Positions 12,071 through 24,678 are shown, numbered from the stretch's first letter. The stretch is 64,000 nt of DNA from Trichaptum fuscoviolaceum (GCA_910574455.1 CAJSYZ010000009.1:4605040-4669039), one strand, 5' to 3'. The notes: generated by a model from the sequence alone, not told the origin. A program made the numbers and translations.

Positions 12071-13279
12071 ATGTCGTCCCACCAGGAATGGGGAGGACTC
12101 GCTGACACCTTCGCTTTCCCGTCCCCGAGCTCCTCGATGGAGGAAGACAAACTCCAGCCCATCCTTGATCGCCTCGACACCCTCGAAAAACGCTACTCCA
12201 AGCTAGTCAACGAACACAATCAGGTCCAGAACACAGTCGCCCAGCTCAAGCACGCCAACCGGGCGTTAGAAGCCCAAATCGCGAGTCAGCCCGCCTCCCC
12301 GTCTGGGGGCGGAGCAGGGCTCAAGATGAAGCTTCCCGACACCTTCGAAGGCGAACGAGCCAAGCTGGAGAACTGGATTCACCAGATTAAGCTCTACCTG
12401 TTCGGACAACATCCGGGACTAGACGAAACCCGCAAGGTCGCATTCGCTCTGATGCTACTGCGGGGGCCGGTGCAAGACTGGGCACGACCTATTCTAGATC
12501 GACTCCAGGACATCCCGACACCGCCAGAAGCCGCCAGCCTGGAGGCCCTGTTCACCGCCCTTCGCGCCTCTTACGGGGAAATCGATGCAGACAAAGCCGC
12601 AGCCGACAAGCTGATGCGCCTACGCCAGACAGGAATGGTCGCCGAGTTTGCGTCGCAATTCCGTGCCCTCCAAGCCCTCACCGGGTGGCCCAAGGACGCA
12701 ACGACGGACGTCATCTACCTCGACATGTTCCGGAAGGGACTCAAAGACCAGGTTCGCCAGCACATCGCCAGCACAGAGGCGAAGGATATGAAATTCGATG
12801 CCTACGTCAATTGGGTTTCCGAGACGGACGAGAAGCTAAGGCTCGCACACGCCTATGGACCAGTATCAAAGCCTGCGGCTACGCCCCGAAGCAATCCCGG
12901 CACCACGAGCTCAGCTCCGCGTACGATCCCGACTGCGGGCGCAAGCTCGACGAAGGATCCCAACGCAATGGAGATTGACAGGGTGCGCCGGGAGCGCAGG
13001 AGTAAGGGACTATGCTACTACTGCGGAGAGAAAGACCATTTAGTGAGCGATTGCCCAACGCGACCGCCAACCCGAAACCTAAAGGCTACGAAATCCACGT
13101 CCTCGTCGAGCCCATCGCCCCCCGCGCTCCAGTCGTTCGAAGAAACGCTCAAACGTATGGTGGAACAGTACGTCCAGAATGTGCAGCAGTCCGTGCTACA
13201 GAACGCATTCGCCGCCATGACGCCCACCGCCAAGAACGTTCACAATCCCGAAGCCCCGCCCCCAGCGGATTTTCAGTAG
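12071..13279 (+). CDS. gag: Gag of Ty3 element 1
   Basis: 402 residues. Residues about 25-75 look coiled-coil ([17 protein letters not shown]). The middle is a retrotransposon gag region ([20 protein letters not shown] and onwards). A CCHC zinc knuckle, [14 protein letters not shown], lies near residue 315. Gag coats the RNA and forms the particle. The frame ends at TAG 13277-13279; pol continues in the -1 frame, with GGATTTT at 13267-13273 in the gag frame as the likely slip site. The ATG at 12071 is the first in a good position after the primer site. Confidence 0.92.
   Translation: MSSHQEWGGLADTFAFPSPSSSMEEDKLQPILDRLDTLEKRYSKLVNEHNQVQNTVAQLKHANRALEAQIASQPASPSGGGAGLKMKLPDTFEGERAKLENWIHQIKLYLFGQHPGLDETRKVAFALMLLRGPVQDWARPILDRLQDIPTPPEAASLEALFTALRASYGEIDADKAAADKLMRLRQTGMVAEFASQFRALQALTGWPKDATTDVIYLDMFRKGLKDQVRQHIASTEAKDMKFDAYVNWVSETDEKLRLAHAYGPVSKPAATPRSNPGTTSSAPRTIPTAGASSTKDPNAMEIDRVRRERRSKGLCYYCGEKDHLVSDCPTRPPTRNLKATKSTSSSSPSPPALQSFEETLKRMVEQYVQNVQQSVLQNAFAAMTPTAKNVHNPEAPPPADFQ
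13267..13273 (+). promoter_or_regulatory. Candidate -1 ribosomal frameshift site, element 1
   Basis: G GAT TTT in the gag frame, one codon before the gag stop. After slipping, reading continues TCA GTA GGG in the open pol frame. The same heptamer type lies at the same place in the other two Ty3 elements of the window. Confidence 0.6.
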
Positions 13280-16200
13280 GGTCGTATTGCTCAGTCGCGC
13301 CCTATACGACCCAACCGCCCTTGTGGCCGAAGAACTCTCTTAATAATGGTCCCTTGTATTTAACCATCTCTACAATAGACCGTCGTCTTCGACGACATTT
13401 GAAGTTCCCGGTACAGGTTAGCGACGGAAAGACGGATGCCTTAGCCACAGTAATGTTAGACAGCGGTGCGTCGGGAACTTTCATAAATTCCCGCTACGTT
13501 TCGCGACACGGACTCCAGACCCGGGACTTGGTAATCCCGATACTTTTGCGCAACGCGGACAATTCCCCGAACGCGATTGGACGCATCACAAAGGAAGTAG
13601 TCCTCAACGTCGAGATGAAGGGACACTTAGAACAGTTGACCATGGCCGTCGCGGATATTGGCGACGACGATATTATCATGGGGATCGACTGGTTGCGGCA
13701 CCATAACCCAACCATTGACTGGACCAACGATGTGGTCGATCTCAACCGCTGCCCGCCCCAGTGTGACAACCAGCAACGCCTGGTCCCGCTTCCCCGCCTC
13801 GCCATAGCAGAAGAAGTCGAGACCCCCTGGGGGCCCAACAGGACCCAGGCCGAATGGGAAGCTGTCCCACCGGGATTTCGGTACTCAGAAAAATATTGGG
13901 ACCTGTACCACGACGCTGAATCCTACTTCGTCACGACGGACGACCATTTCGCGTACAAAATTGCCGCCTCGTACACCCACTCCCAGGCCATCGCTGAGAA
14001 GTCAGCAGTAAAGGAAGGCGAGAAAACCTTCGAGGAACTAGTTCCCCCCGAATTTCGTGAGTTTGCCGACGTTTTCTCGAAAGTTGAATCCGAAAGGCTT
14101 CCACTGCGCAAGCTGTATGACCACGCCATAGATTTAGAACCCGGGAAGGTTCCCCCGTACAGCAAAATCTATCCTTTGGCCCCGGCCGAACGCGACGCCC
14201 TTCGCGAGTTCATCGACGAAAACCTGCGCAAAGGGTACATACGACCTTCGAAATCCCCTGCAGCGGCTCCCGTCTTCTTTATCAAGAAAAAGGACGGAAC
14301 CTTGCGCATGGTAGTCGATTACCGAAGACTGAACGATATCACGGTCAAGAATTGATACCCGCTTCCCCTCACGATGGAACTCGTAGACGCACTGCAGAAG
14401 GCGAAGGTTTTCACGACGTTAGATTTGCGATGGGGCTACCACAACGTACGACTAAAGCAAGGCGACGAGTGGAAGGCCGCATTTCGTACTCAGGCAGGAC
14501 ATTTCGAACCGACGGTAATGACATTCGGGCTCACGAATGCCCCGGCAACCTTCCAGCACATGATGAACGATATCTTCAAAGACCTCATTGGAGTATACGT
14601 GATCATCTATCTTGACGACTTGCTAATCTTTTCCGAAGATGAATCGCAGCACGAGGAACACGTACGGGAAGTCCTTAAGCGGCTGCGCGAAAACGACTTG
14701 TTCTGTAAACCCAAAAAGTGCAAATTCAAACAGACTTCCGTCGAGTATCTCAGGATGATTATTTCGCAGGGAAAGGTGGCGATGGATCCCGCCAAAGTAC
14801 AGGCGGTCCTCGACTGGCCTACCCCGAAAAAGGTGAAAGACATTCAAGCCTTCCTCGGGTTCGCGAATTTCTATCGACGCTTTATTCGGGATTTCTCGCA
14901 CATCGTCAAACCGCTCACGACGCTGCTGAAGAAGGACGTTCGCTGGGCCTGGACAGAAAACCAGCAGTTCGCTTTCGACTATCTCAAGCGCATGTTCACG
15001 ACCGCCCCCGTCCTGATGATGCCAGACATGTCGCGGCAATTCATCGTGGAATGCGATGCCTCTGATTTCGCGACCGGCACGGTCTTGTCCCAGGAAGGCG
15101 ACGACGGGCTGATACATCCGGTCGCCTTTTTCTCGAAATCCCTCAACGATGCGGAACGCAACTACGAGATTTATGACAAGGAGCTACTCGCGATTATTAG
15201 AGCTCTTGACGAGTGGCGACATTATCTCGAAGGTGCGAGTCATAAACTCGATATCGTGTCTGACCACAAGAATCTGCTATATTTCTCTGAATCCCGAACG
15301 CTGACGCGACGCCAAGCCCGGTGGAGTCTGTTCCTCACCCGCTTCAACTTTACGATTCGCCATCGCCCAGGACGACTCGGGGGCAAACCCGACGCCATGT
15401 CACGACGCGTCGATCTTCAACCAGAAGGCGAAGACAACACGGGACGGACCCTCTTGACCCCCGAAATGTTTCGACTAAAGGCAATTTGTCGGGGAATGAC
15501 GCAGGTACACGGGGATCAGGCCCTCCTACGACGCATTCGTAAGTCAGATCAGTATGAAGACGAACTGGTGGACGCGATCGAGCTGGTCAAGTCCAAGGCG
15601 CCTCGAGTCCTGACCAAGGAACTTGAGGACTGGAGCACCGAAGAAGGCCTCATCCTGTACCAGGGTAAGGTTTACGTCCCGAAAGACGAGACCATTCGCC
15701 GGGATGTGGTGAAGACTTACCACGACAGTCTCCCCGCCGGACATCCTGGACGTTGGAAAACGTTTGAGATGGTAAGCCGCAACTACTGGTGGCCCGGGAT
15801 GTCTAACTTCGTAGAACGATACGTTTCGGGATGCGATACCTGTGCACGCACGAAAAACCGATCCCAACGCCCGGTAGGACTCCTACAACCGAACGAAATC
15901 CCGCAGGGCCCCTGGCAGGCGATTTCGTGCGATTTCATCACCCAGCTCCCCCGATCCGAGGATTACGACGCCATTTTCGTGGTGGTCGACCGTCTCACCA
16001 AGCAAGCGCATTTTATCCCGACCACGTCTGACGTCGATGCACCGGAAACTGCAGAACTCTTCCTGCAACACGTCTGGAAGCTGCACGGAACCCCCCGCCA
16101 GATTATATCCGACCGAGGACCACAGTTTGTCGCACAGTTCATGAAAGCCCTCTTTTCCCGACTCGGTATCAAGGGTACCACGTTGACTGCATATCACCCG

Positions 16201-17199
16201 CAGACGGATGGGCAAACCGAAAGGGTAAACCAAGAGCTGGAACAATATTTACGGGCTTTCATAGATACACGACAAGAAAACTGGGCCGGATTACTCCCAA
16301 TGGCAGAGTTCGCGCACAACACGAAAGCGCACGCGGCAACACGACAATCTCCGTTCGCGCTTGTCTACGGCTACAATCCCGAATTCACGATTGCCCCGAG
16401 CGACGGCCTGTCCACGGTCCCCGCCGTGGACGCACGACTACAGGAGCTTCAGCAGGCACAGGAAGAGGCAAGAGCGGCTTTGGAGGTTGCGGCAGAGCGC
16501 ATGAAGCAGCACTACGATCAGGCCCGGAACGAGGCCCCGCAGTACGCAGTCGGGGATAAAGTCTGGCTCGAGGCGACGAACGTTCGGCGACCGGGAGCGC
16601 GCAAATTATTACCGAAACGACTAGGGCCGTATAAAGTGAAGGCAAAGCTAAGTGACCTCACCTACGAACTCGAACTCCCCGCGTCGCTGAAGATTCATCC
16701 CGTATTTCACGTATTGCTGCTCTCGCCATACCACGAAGACGACATTCCCGGTCGAACGCAACCCCCGCCGCCCCCGGTCGAAGTAGAAGGAGATCTGGAG
16801 TACGAGGTGGAAGAGGTACTGGACGCTAGATGGTTTAGACGGAGGTTTGAATATTTGGTACGATGGAAGGGATATTCGAGCGCGGAAGATACATGGATTC
16901 CCGCAAAGGATATGGGTAATGCAAAGGCTAAAATTCGCAGTTTCTATCGAAAACACCCGGACGCCCCTCGAGAAGTCAACGCTATCGAGCTCTGTGACCT
17001 GAGCAAGATTCAAGCTTGGCGCCCCGGAGTTGCGCCTTTGGAGGGGGGTAATGTCGAGATCCCAGGCCCCTTTTCCCATTTCCCGCACTTTCCCGCCAAG
17101 GATCCCGACATGAGCAGACAATCCCGCGGGGAGAATCCCGCCATTGGATTCCCCGCGCGAAACCTCATTCCCGAATCGCACGATCCCATGCTCACGTGA
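13273..17199 (+). pseudogene. pol: Pol of Ty3 element 1 (interrupted by one stop)
   Basis: Continuous frame apart from TGA at 14353-14355, where element 3 has CGA in VKNRYPLP. Domains in order: aspartic protease ([11 protein letters not shown], near 13459), reverse transcriptase (LDLRWGYHNVR and YLDD at 14608-14619), RNase H (ECDASDF near 15050), integrase with HHCC zinc finger (HHCC spread over about 15715-15855) and DDE core (CDFITQ, SDRGPQF, GQTERVNQE), then a C-terminal chromodomain (EYLVRWKGYSSAEDTW, about 16800-16970) that targets integration to modified histones in this group. The frame runs 148 nt into the 3' LTR. The stop is a single C-to-T type change in a CpG context. Confidence 0.9.
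17041..17051 (+). promoter_or_regulatory. Polypurine tract of element 1
   Basis: GAGGGGGGTAA directly before the 3' LTR; primes plus-strand DNA synthesis. Element 3 has the same tract. Confidence 0.85.
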
Positions 17200-17869
17200 C
17201 TTATCCCGCACCACCGTCCCGGCAACCATGCACGCATACACACACTCATTTACGACGACCCGCCACGGCACACGTACATTCACTTATCAACATACGCTCA
17301 TTAATCCGCTAGTACCTCAAGGTGACGACCTGCAACAGTCTGGCATACCTAGTCTGGCTAGTTGCGGCCCCGGACCGGACGCTGACGTCCACGGACAGGC
17401 CGTAGCCATCTGGAGAGACGGGATAGACATGCCTAGCAGTGCGGTCGTAGCATGTATCGTTTGTAGTAGATAGGTGCGCATTGCGCAAGGACACTTAGCG
17501 TAGATTAACTATACAGTCTTTACGAAGTAGATAAATAGCTGTAGGCATCGTAAGGAGCACCCCACTTTTGACCTCTTGTGGAGTGCTTCCTTAGGTGCGA
17601 TCTCTCTCTTTTCTCCTGTGTAGTTAGTTGCGCAATACTAACTTGTGGAGTGCTTCCTTAGGGATCCGCTTACTTGACGTTCAAAGCAGTGAAGAGTCCT
17701 AGCTGGCCTTGAGAATCCCGCGACGCGCCTGGATAGAATCCCGCGCGTTTCCCGCCTGAATTCCCACGCTCGTTCCCAGTCGCGAATCCAGATTCCCAAA
17801 CGCGGGTTCTTGTCGCGAATTCCAGTTTCCCGAAACTGTTTCCCGCTACAATTCCCGACGGTCGTAACA
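17052..17869 (+). repeat. 3' LTR of Ty3 element 1
   Basis: Same length as the 5' LTR (818 bp). By eye about five substitutions separate them, for example CCCGAATT versus CCTGAATT and CCCGAACG versus CCCAAACG, which look like CpG deamination. Confidence 0.93.
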
Positions 17870-20800
17870 GAAACAGCTGTCTGAAACAGCCACTTGAGCC
17901 AGCCTTTCTGTGCTGCAGCGACACAGCTTTGTCACACAGTTTATCTGTCTACTTTGATGTCAGAAAGGCTGTCTTAATGGGCTGTCACACGCTGTGTCAG
18001 CCAAACTGTCTCATTGTAAGTCAGACACATGTGACAGCATAACTGTCTTCTTTGACTGACTCGCATTTGGACACCTGTGTTAGTCACTTCAGCTGACTTT
18101 ATTAGAAACAACAAGGCTACCTTTACTGCCTGTCTTTCTTACAGATAGTCTGTCCAGACAGCCCAGCTGTTTCAATTGTTAAGAGTGGGCTATTGAGTGG
18201 AGTACTGAGCGGGACAATAAGCAGGCTACTGCTGTCTGAAAGTAAAACAGCTGGGCTGTCTGGACAGACTATCTGTAAGAAAGACAGGCAGTAAAGGTAG
18301 CCTTTTGTTTCTAATAAAGTCAGCTGAAGTGACTAACACAGGTGTCCGAATGCGAGTCAGTCAAAGAAGACAGTTATGCTGTCACGTGTGTCTGACTTAC
18401 AATGAGACAGGTTGGCTGACACAGCGTGTGACAGCCCATTAAGACAGCCTTTCTGACATCAAAGTAGACAGATAAACTGTGTGACAAAGCTGTGTTGCTG
18501 CAGCACAGAAAGGCTGGCTCAAGTGGCTGTTTCAGACAGCTGTTTCCCTTAAACAAAGCCAGACTGACTTTATTTCTCACGGGTTACCTTTTTAACTATT
18601 AAACACCTAATCTGGCTCTAATACCTGTCACGCGCAATAACAGCATTCTAAAGAAGGGACACAGCTTCACACGCCCTGTCTTCACTTCAGACAGCTACCT
18701 ATGTTTGCCGTGTGGGTGAGTACCGCGTCTATGGTGTACATGTAACATTGACTCATCAACGCATAGATCGGAGCGCACAGAATTTTGAGTATGCAAGAAG
18801 GAGATTTCCGATGGCGTCTGTATTTCTGACAGTATCGGGGGTTTAGGTTTATTACAGCGCGGAAAAGAGTTTCAATGCTTGTCTTACGTCTGCAACACTT
18901 TCCTTTCCGAATTCGACCGCGCGATGATCGGTATGACGCATGGGGAACCAGTGAAATCGGAAGAGAAGTCCTTCAGCGCAGTTCCGGAAGAACTGAAGAC
19001 GTTCGGAAAGGAGTGTAAGTAGTTTATTAACGGCTACGTTCATATGTACTCTAACTCAAAACTAGCCCTGCCGAAATTCCTTGTTGACCAGATGGAGAGG
19101 GACACAACACGATATATCAACTTGACAACAATTGCCACCTTCTTCTCCAGTGTGACAGCGACCACACTCCAGTTCACGTACGCACCATCGGACTCGGAAC
19201 CGTCGAACTCCTTGAGAGGTGTAGTCAACCTCTTCTGGTTCTTGTCGCTAGTCTTCAGTGTATCGTCGGGCGTGAGTAGCTTGCTGGGATTGACGTGGAG
19301 GAAGTCTTCAATGTGCGTGACCTTTTTCATCTATAATCTAGGCAATACTGATGAGTGTTGAAGATACGACTCTCGTGTTCCTCCAAAACTGATTCGTCTG
19401 TGGTTTGACAAGGCACCCATGCTGTTCCTGATTATTGCGGCTGTCGCGTTTGTTCTTGGATTGAACCTGTTCGCCTACTTGTCTCTTCAGGTTCGTCATA
19501 ACATTGAAGAATCAGAATATAGTCTAATGAATAGCCAGCCACGATATGTCTCTTTTTCAACGACCATTCTCACCGGGATACACGGCGCGTGCTTACTGAT
19601 CGTTACAACTTGGTTTATATACCAACTCAAGCACGAGTCTAGATGGGCTGGTTGGGTCAGGATAGTCATGAAGCCGATTGTGAAAATCGCAGGATGGATC
19701 GGTACAGGTGTGAAATGGATTTGGAAGATGGCTATAACAAGCGTGAAATGGACCTGGAAAACGGCAAAGTGGCCCTACGATAGATACAAGCAGAATCTGC
19801 ACTTGCAGCGCAACATCTATTGGTATATTCACATTTTAGATGCAACACCAAGTTTGTGCTGACATTGCGGAATAGGGCATTCGCGATTGACAACCGCGTA
19901 GCACGTCTAAATTATGACATTGGTTGTGATGACTGGGACCATGACTGGCCAGAACCGTACCTTCTCTCAAAACTCGTCCGTTGCTTCACATATCCGATTA
20001 AGAAGTGCTGTCTGGTAACAAAGAAGGCTCTTTCTAGCCTTGATCGTTTTCTCAGGAAGCATATATGCATATCCTATCACAGAGGACATACAGACGGAGA
20101 CGTTGAGTCAATGGGAACGTATGGCGAGCAAGATGCCGAAGCACCGGAGGAAACCTCCCTCGTCGAGAAAGCGAAGAGCGACTTTCGTAGATATCTGCGG
20201 AAGATGTTTAGTGATGATGATTGGGTGGAAGCTATCATGTGGGACATTAAGCGATGGGAGGATGGAAGGTAAGGACAACAAGGAAGTACCAAAGCAGCAC
20301 TCTAACCTTAACTGTCATGCATAGCGAAGAAGTTGCCGAGAATTATCTCAGAAAAGAACTTTGGGGTTATCCAAATCTGTTAAAAATATTCTTGGAAGAC
20401 GTACGGCCAGCCTTGGTTATAGCGCGCGGTAACAAAAAGGCCCAAGAAGAGAAGGAGGAACAGGAAAGTCGAGAACGGAGGCACATCAACAACGCCGATT
20501 CTCCACATCCAACTTCCGACAGCGAGGATCAAGATATGTATCGCGTTGCATCTGCTCCACGCCATGACGTTTTAGATTCCTCTGCCGCCACGCCTGATTC
20601 CCCACATGTGACAGAAATGGAACCCCGTCAAGATAGCCAAACTGAGCCGGAGGACCATCTTCTTCGACCTCCGTTGGCGGCGGTAGTGATCCCAGAGGAA
20701 GCAGACCCTAATGGTCGAGACGAAAATCCGCAAATGGATGCTCTCGGTGAAGAAGAGAGACCACATTCGCATACCGAAGTTGAGAAAGCTCCGTCTGCTT

Positions 20801-21381
20801 CAGAAGACTACCGTGAAGGATCACAGAGCAACAAAGAGTCGGGAGAGTGATAATATAACTTAGTGAAGTACTGTAGTTCTTGTGTGTACACACTGGTCTG
20901 CACGGCACAAACACGATGTGCACGGAGCATTGCCTCATAGCCTTTCTCTCTTGTATAGTTTCTGACATGCAATTAGTATTTGTTCTAACCCCGATAAATG
21001 TCAACGTACTCAGGAGCGGAGGTAAGAGACAAGAGGAAGCCGTAAACACTCATCGATAAAATTAATCCTTCCCAGACGACTGGCTCCTAAGACCTTTGTA
21101 GTTCTCCGAGATGACTGCAGATATGACGCACGCACTCCGCTTGGCCCCTGGCGATCATCGCAGATCCTTCGCGGTCCATGCTGTCCGATTGCCATCCAGA
21201 TCGGAATTGACTAAGAAAGTCACTGGATATTGACGACAGCAGAAGGAAACCGACCCTTGTTCTTTCATAGAATAGCTTTGAGTCCGTTGATGTCCGTAAC
21301 AGAATGCCCCTGGTGAGAAGTTTTATCCATGGTAACAAGCAGGAAGACATCGTGGAGAGACAGTTGCGGTATGGCGGTGGT

Positions 21382-24300
21382 TTAAGTTCTCACGGGTCCA
21401 GGCACAATAACTTCCCCGACTCCGACTCCCCCTTGTTCTGATCTTTGGTCGATTGACCAAGTCTCGCGATTGCATCAATACCCGAGCCTCATCGTTAGGA
21501 AGTATTGCACTGACTTGCCCCAGTATTACAATCCTGGTGCCCTGCGGTAGAGATAAACGCAAATCACTTTCATATTGATTTCTACGGGAGATAATGGCAG
21601 GGATAACAAGGGGTCCATACGCACTACAGAATAGGACAGTGGACTAATGTGCCACTAGGGGAATATTCGTCATCGTCGATCAGCAGCCACGGAGAGCCCA
21701 GCACAAGCTCTGTCCAAGTATCGACCCCAGCCACCTTACTGCCCGCACCAGGGCCCTCCTTTCCTGAACAGACCAAACCTATCTAATTCATGGAACCGCC
21801 AACTTCATTCACCAGAACGCTTTGCCTCTCGTAGAACCTCGCAAACGCTACCTCGTGGTCCGGCTTCTTTCCAGCATCCAGCAAGGGAATGGTGCATAGA
21901 ATGCAACTTGAAGGTTGAAGAGGGTTGCAGAGTCTAAGGGTCCGTGGGCGATTACGGCGTTTGCGACCGGTAGGGTCCTGGGCGGAGGCTGCTTGCGTCG
22001 AGACGTATAACAAGCGGCAATCCAACCCCTCCTTCCGACGAAGGGCTGCGCAAAGGACAACGGCTCGCACGCGCGAGGATGTGAGAGCTGTGGTGGGCTG
22101 CGCGAGATCGGGTCGTTCGTGTGAGTATTGTGGAAGCGACTGGGGCAGAGCGGTCAACAGGTCTCAGTTATGATTGCACGGCACGACCGGATGAGGACCG
22201 ATGCCTTACAAGAAGGGAACTTGGGTCACGAGAAAGAGGAGAAGGAGAAAGACGGAACGCCGAGTGATGTTGGATCTAGAATGGCCGGGGCAGTGGATCT
22301 TCATAGTCCTTCCGAGTCGATGCAGATTGGGCGCAAGAAGCGATCTGCATACGAGCGTCTCGCCCAGCCTTTCCTGCGTCCGACGCAACTTGACTTCTCC
22401 GTCCCTCGCTGCAGCCTCTTTCCCCGCTATCGGTGTGCACATGTTTCAAAGACAAGTATGGAACCATGCAATTCAGATGGAATAGGTGGACGAGAAGGAC
22501 AGAGGAGGGGGAAGACAACCGGAAGGCCTGCGTCCGCCTAGAGTGTGTTTGCATGGTAGATGCGGGTCCGAAATTTCGAGGCGAAGGACAAGCACGCTCG
22601 TTCAAGTTGGACTTTGCGCACCGTTTAGCAAAATGTTCGTATTTAACGTGACACCACCATAACAGAAGTGTCGAGAGGTGCGAGCAGTGAGCGTGAAGAG
22701 TGCAAAGACTCTGCATCCGCGGCGTTATCATCCATGACCCAGGAGTTCAAATAAGGTGCAGAACCAGTCTCGGCCAGAGCATCAAAGAGAGTAGCGGTGA
22801 CACACCTGAACAGAGAGAGGGAAGTCAGTATTGGTCGTGCAAGGTATGTCATAATCAAGACAGAATCGACATGCAGTCTCTTACGCCCGATAAGACGTCG
22901 AAGTTAATTAATTTTGAAAGGTCTCTTTCTCTGGACCGCACGGGAACGCAACACTCACTTTTCGTCATCGGTCGCATATGTACACGCGTGCGCAATGAGG
23001 CGTTTTGACGTTTTGATGAAGAGGCACAGCGATCGCCAGTGTTGCGGGTCGCCCGATCTGAAGAAGGCCTTGGTAATCTCCAGATGCTTTCCGGCACGCC
23101 CTTTCGCGTGCCCTTGCAGTAATGAAGGAAGAGGGAGATCGGCTCGGGCAAAGACGGCTCGACGTACGGCAGGAAGGCAGGAAGTGGTATCCCATCGACG
23201 CGAAGACAAAGTCGATGGTGGGAGTCTGTGGCGATTTCGATCTCCACGTAAATGGCTAGTTTGACTTCAAAGAGCCTATCGTCTCTAATCGACTCGGTGT
23301 CGTCATCTTCGATATTGATAGTCGAAATTACGGAGTTGCCAGTGTGAAAAGCTCGGAAAGCTTTTGATCAGCTAGAACAGTCAGCCTTGGGTAAATCAGG
23401 ATTTGAGAGATACTCACCAGAGCCCAATTACTCGAGTTTCCGTGTCTCTAACAACGTCGACATTACCTGGCTGATGTGGAGGCGAGTTGGCTCCAACCGC
23501 TCTCGCCAGTGCGTCGGTGGGAGAGTTGTACTCCCCCAAGCGTGTGTTGCCCGTCTTGACGCCATTGAAGGCCTACATATCGCGTCTGCGCAGTACGACG
23601 AAATGCCTTCCTTCAATGTAGCCTCCAAGACTGACACCTCTCAGATCCATCCCATCTCCTTTCCTTCTCTAGACAAAATGTGGAAGTGCTCCAGCTTATT
23701 CATCGTCGGTGCTACGGAAGGAAGTTACTCGCGACGTGTACGTGTCGAGCCCGGTCGCGCCAGAAGCGGCCGCCTTGACCTTGAGCGGCGCGGTGTTGAA
23801 CAGGCCCGAGACGCACGAGGCAGCCTCGACAGCCTCTCGCAGGAGCTCGAGCAGCATGTCAAGTGTCGTACATGCCAGGCGCTGCATCGCAAGATCAGCA
23901 ACGAGCACCATGGAGGCTGAGTTGAGCGCGACGTACCTCCCCGACATCCACTGGGAAAGGTAGCCGATAGTAGTGCACATGCCTGCATCGTGGTCTTGAA
24001 GTCAACGCTGGAAGAATGGCCAGACCTGTGGCATGGCCAGTGTCATGTATCCTGAGTGACTCGCGACGACAACACCGAGCGAGATCATCGCGCCACGACG
24101 CGCATCTTGACTTGGACATGCACTCGACAAGACGCACTTGATGAGGTAGCTGAACGCAAGGAGATTTGTGCTGGAAGGAAAGGCATTGCGAGCGTGTCGA
24201 TGATGTGCAGCGCAGAACGCGAAGGTGTGTCTTCATGGGTTCGCCCTACTAATTGAGGAATGGCATTGTTGAACAGAGGCACCTCCTGCATTCTTTGTCA

Positions 24301-24678
24301 GTACACGACGACTTGTGATGACCGGAACAACACACCAATATCAAACGTCTAAGCGCCATCGAAGACATACCTCACTCTCTGCTCACTGCCCACCGCACAG
24401 CATACCGCCATCTACGCCTGGAAATGCCGAATGTCGTCCTTCTCCTCCATGTCCCTCTCAATGCACGTCACAGACAGGTGCATGTACGTCGCCGCTCTCT
24501 GGATCTTGCAGGAAACTCTCGAAACTCTGACAGGGTGCTCGAGAGCTGCAGCTAGCAAGAATGCGAAATGAAGTCTGGAGCGCGGCAATTGTCACATCCT
24601 CCAAGTTCAAGTTGACCGTGACCGTGACCGTGACTCCCCGGTTGGCTTGCGGACCTGCACTCTTCCTCCGACATTCAT
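21382..24678 (-). pseudogene. M-family gene, copy 2 (multi-exon, unknown function)
   Basis: Conserved minus-strand blocks: SSASCRVHVQVKM near 24100; DLAMQRLACTTLDMLLELL near 23840-23900; an exon from about 23350 to 23080 containing EDDDTESIRDDRLFEVK and DSHHRLCLRVDGIPLPAFLP; ELVLGSPWLLIDDDEYSPS near 21660-21710; and after an intron (donor GTAGTG, acceptor CCGTAG) YESDLRLSLPQGTRIVIL near 21540. Candidate stop TAA at 21382-21384. The intron GTGAGT at about 23418 down to the AG near 23365 is clear. Frame changes between blocks not explained by introns suggest partial decay, but a working gene cannot be excluded. Family not recognised. Shares an upstream region with P_C. Confidence 0.4.

Larger units (their letters stand above)
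11164..17869 (+). mobile_element. Ty3/Gypsy chromovirus, element 1 (Tf1/sushi type)
   Basis: Two 818-bp LTRs (11164-11981, 17052-17869) beginning TGTCGAG and ending GTAACA. A 5-bp duplication, GAAAC, flanks it (11159-11163, 17870-17874). Order inside: self-complementary primer site, gag, pol (protease, RT, RNase H, integrase, chromodomain), polypurine tract. LTRs differ at about five positions by eye, mostly transitions, so the insertion is fairly recent. A stop in the RT region makes it non-autonomous as it stands. It sits in the left arm of a foldback element, so it is the younger of the two insertions. Confidence 0.95.
10993..18712. mobile_element. Foldback (hairpin) DNA element, split by Ty3 element 1
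   Basis: Ends are CACGGCAAACATAGGTAG at 10993 and its exact inverse at 18712. A 3-bp duplication, TGG, flanks it (10990-10992, 18713-18715), and the uninterrupted sequence at the same exon edge in copy C confirms the insertion. Without the 6,711 bp of Ty3 insertion plus duplicated target the element is 1,009 bp: two arms of nearly 470 bp (left 10993-11163 plus 17875-18172, right about 18245-18712) around a loop of about 72 bp. It has no coding capacity. The CAC...GTG ends and 3-bp target duplication fit a non-autonomous CACTA-like (CMC/Plavaka-type) element; the superfamily is an inference. Confidence 0.85.
9086..20850 (+). pseudogene. P-family membrane protein gene, copy B (disrupted by nested transposons)
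   Basis: Same exon plan as copy C. ATGGCTG at 9086 is followed by a GT intron, and later exons run to the stop at 20848-20850 after a charged C-terminal tail. Two lesions are visible. The microexon 10112-10133 is followed by GA instead of GT or GC at the donor (10134-10135). A foldback element (10993-18712), itself carrying a Ty3 element, is inserted at the end of exon 14, duplicating its last codon TGG (10990-10992 and 18713-18715). Downstream exons remain open: microexon 18767-18788, the membrane region from about 19068, and the tail exon from about 20325. The Trp-rich unit occurs twice (about 19700-19770). Production of a normal protein is unlikely. Confidence 0.7.

Noticed and set aside
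23387..23920. 177-residue plus-strand open frame, with a 172-residue relative at 31450-31968
   Set aside because: It runs across a minus-strand intron with good donor, branch and acceptor and opposite conserved minus-strand exon blocks. I prefer the M gene on the minus strand, although substitutions in one segment do not settle the strand.
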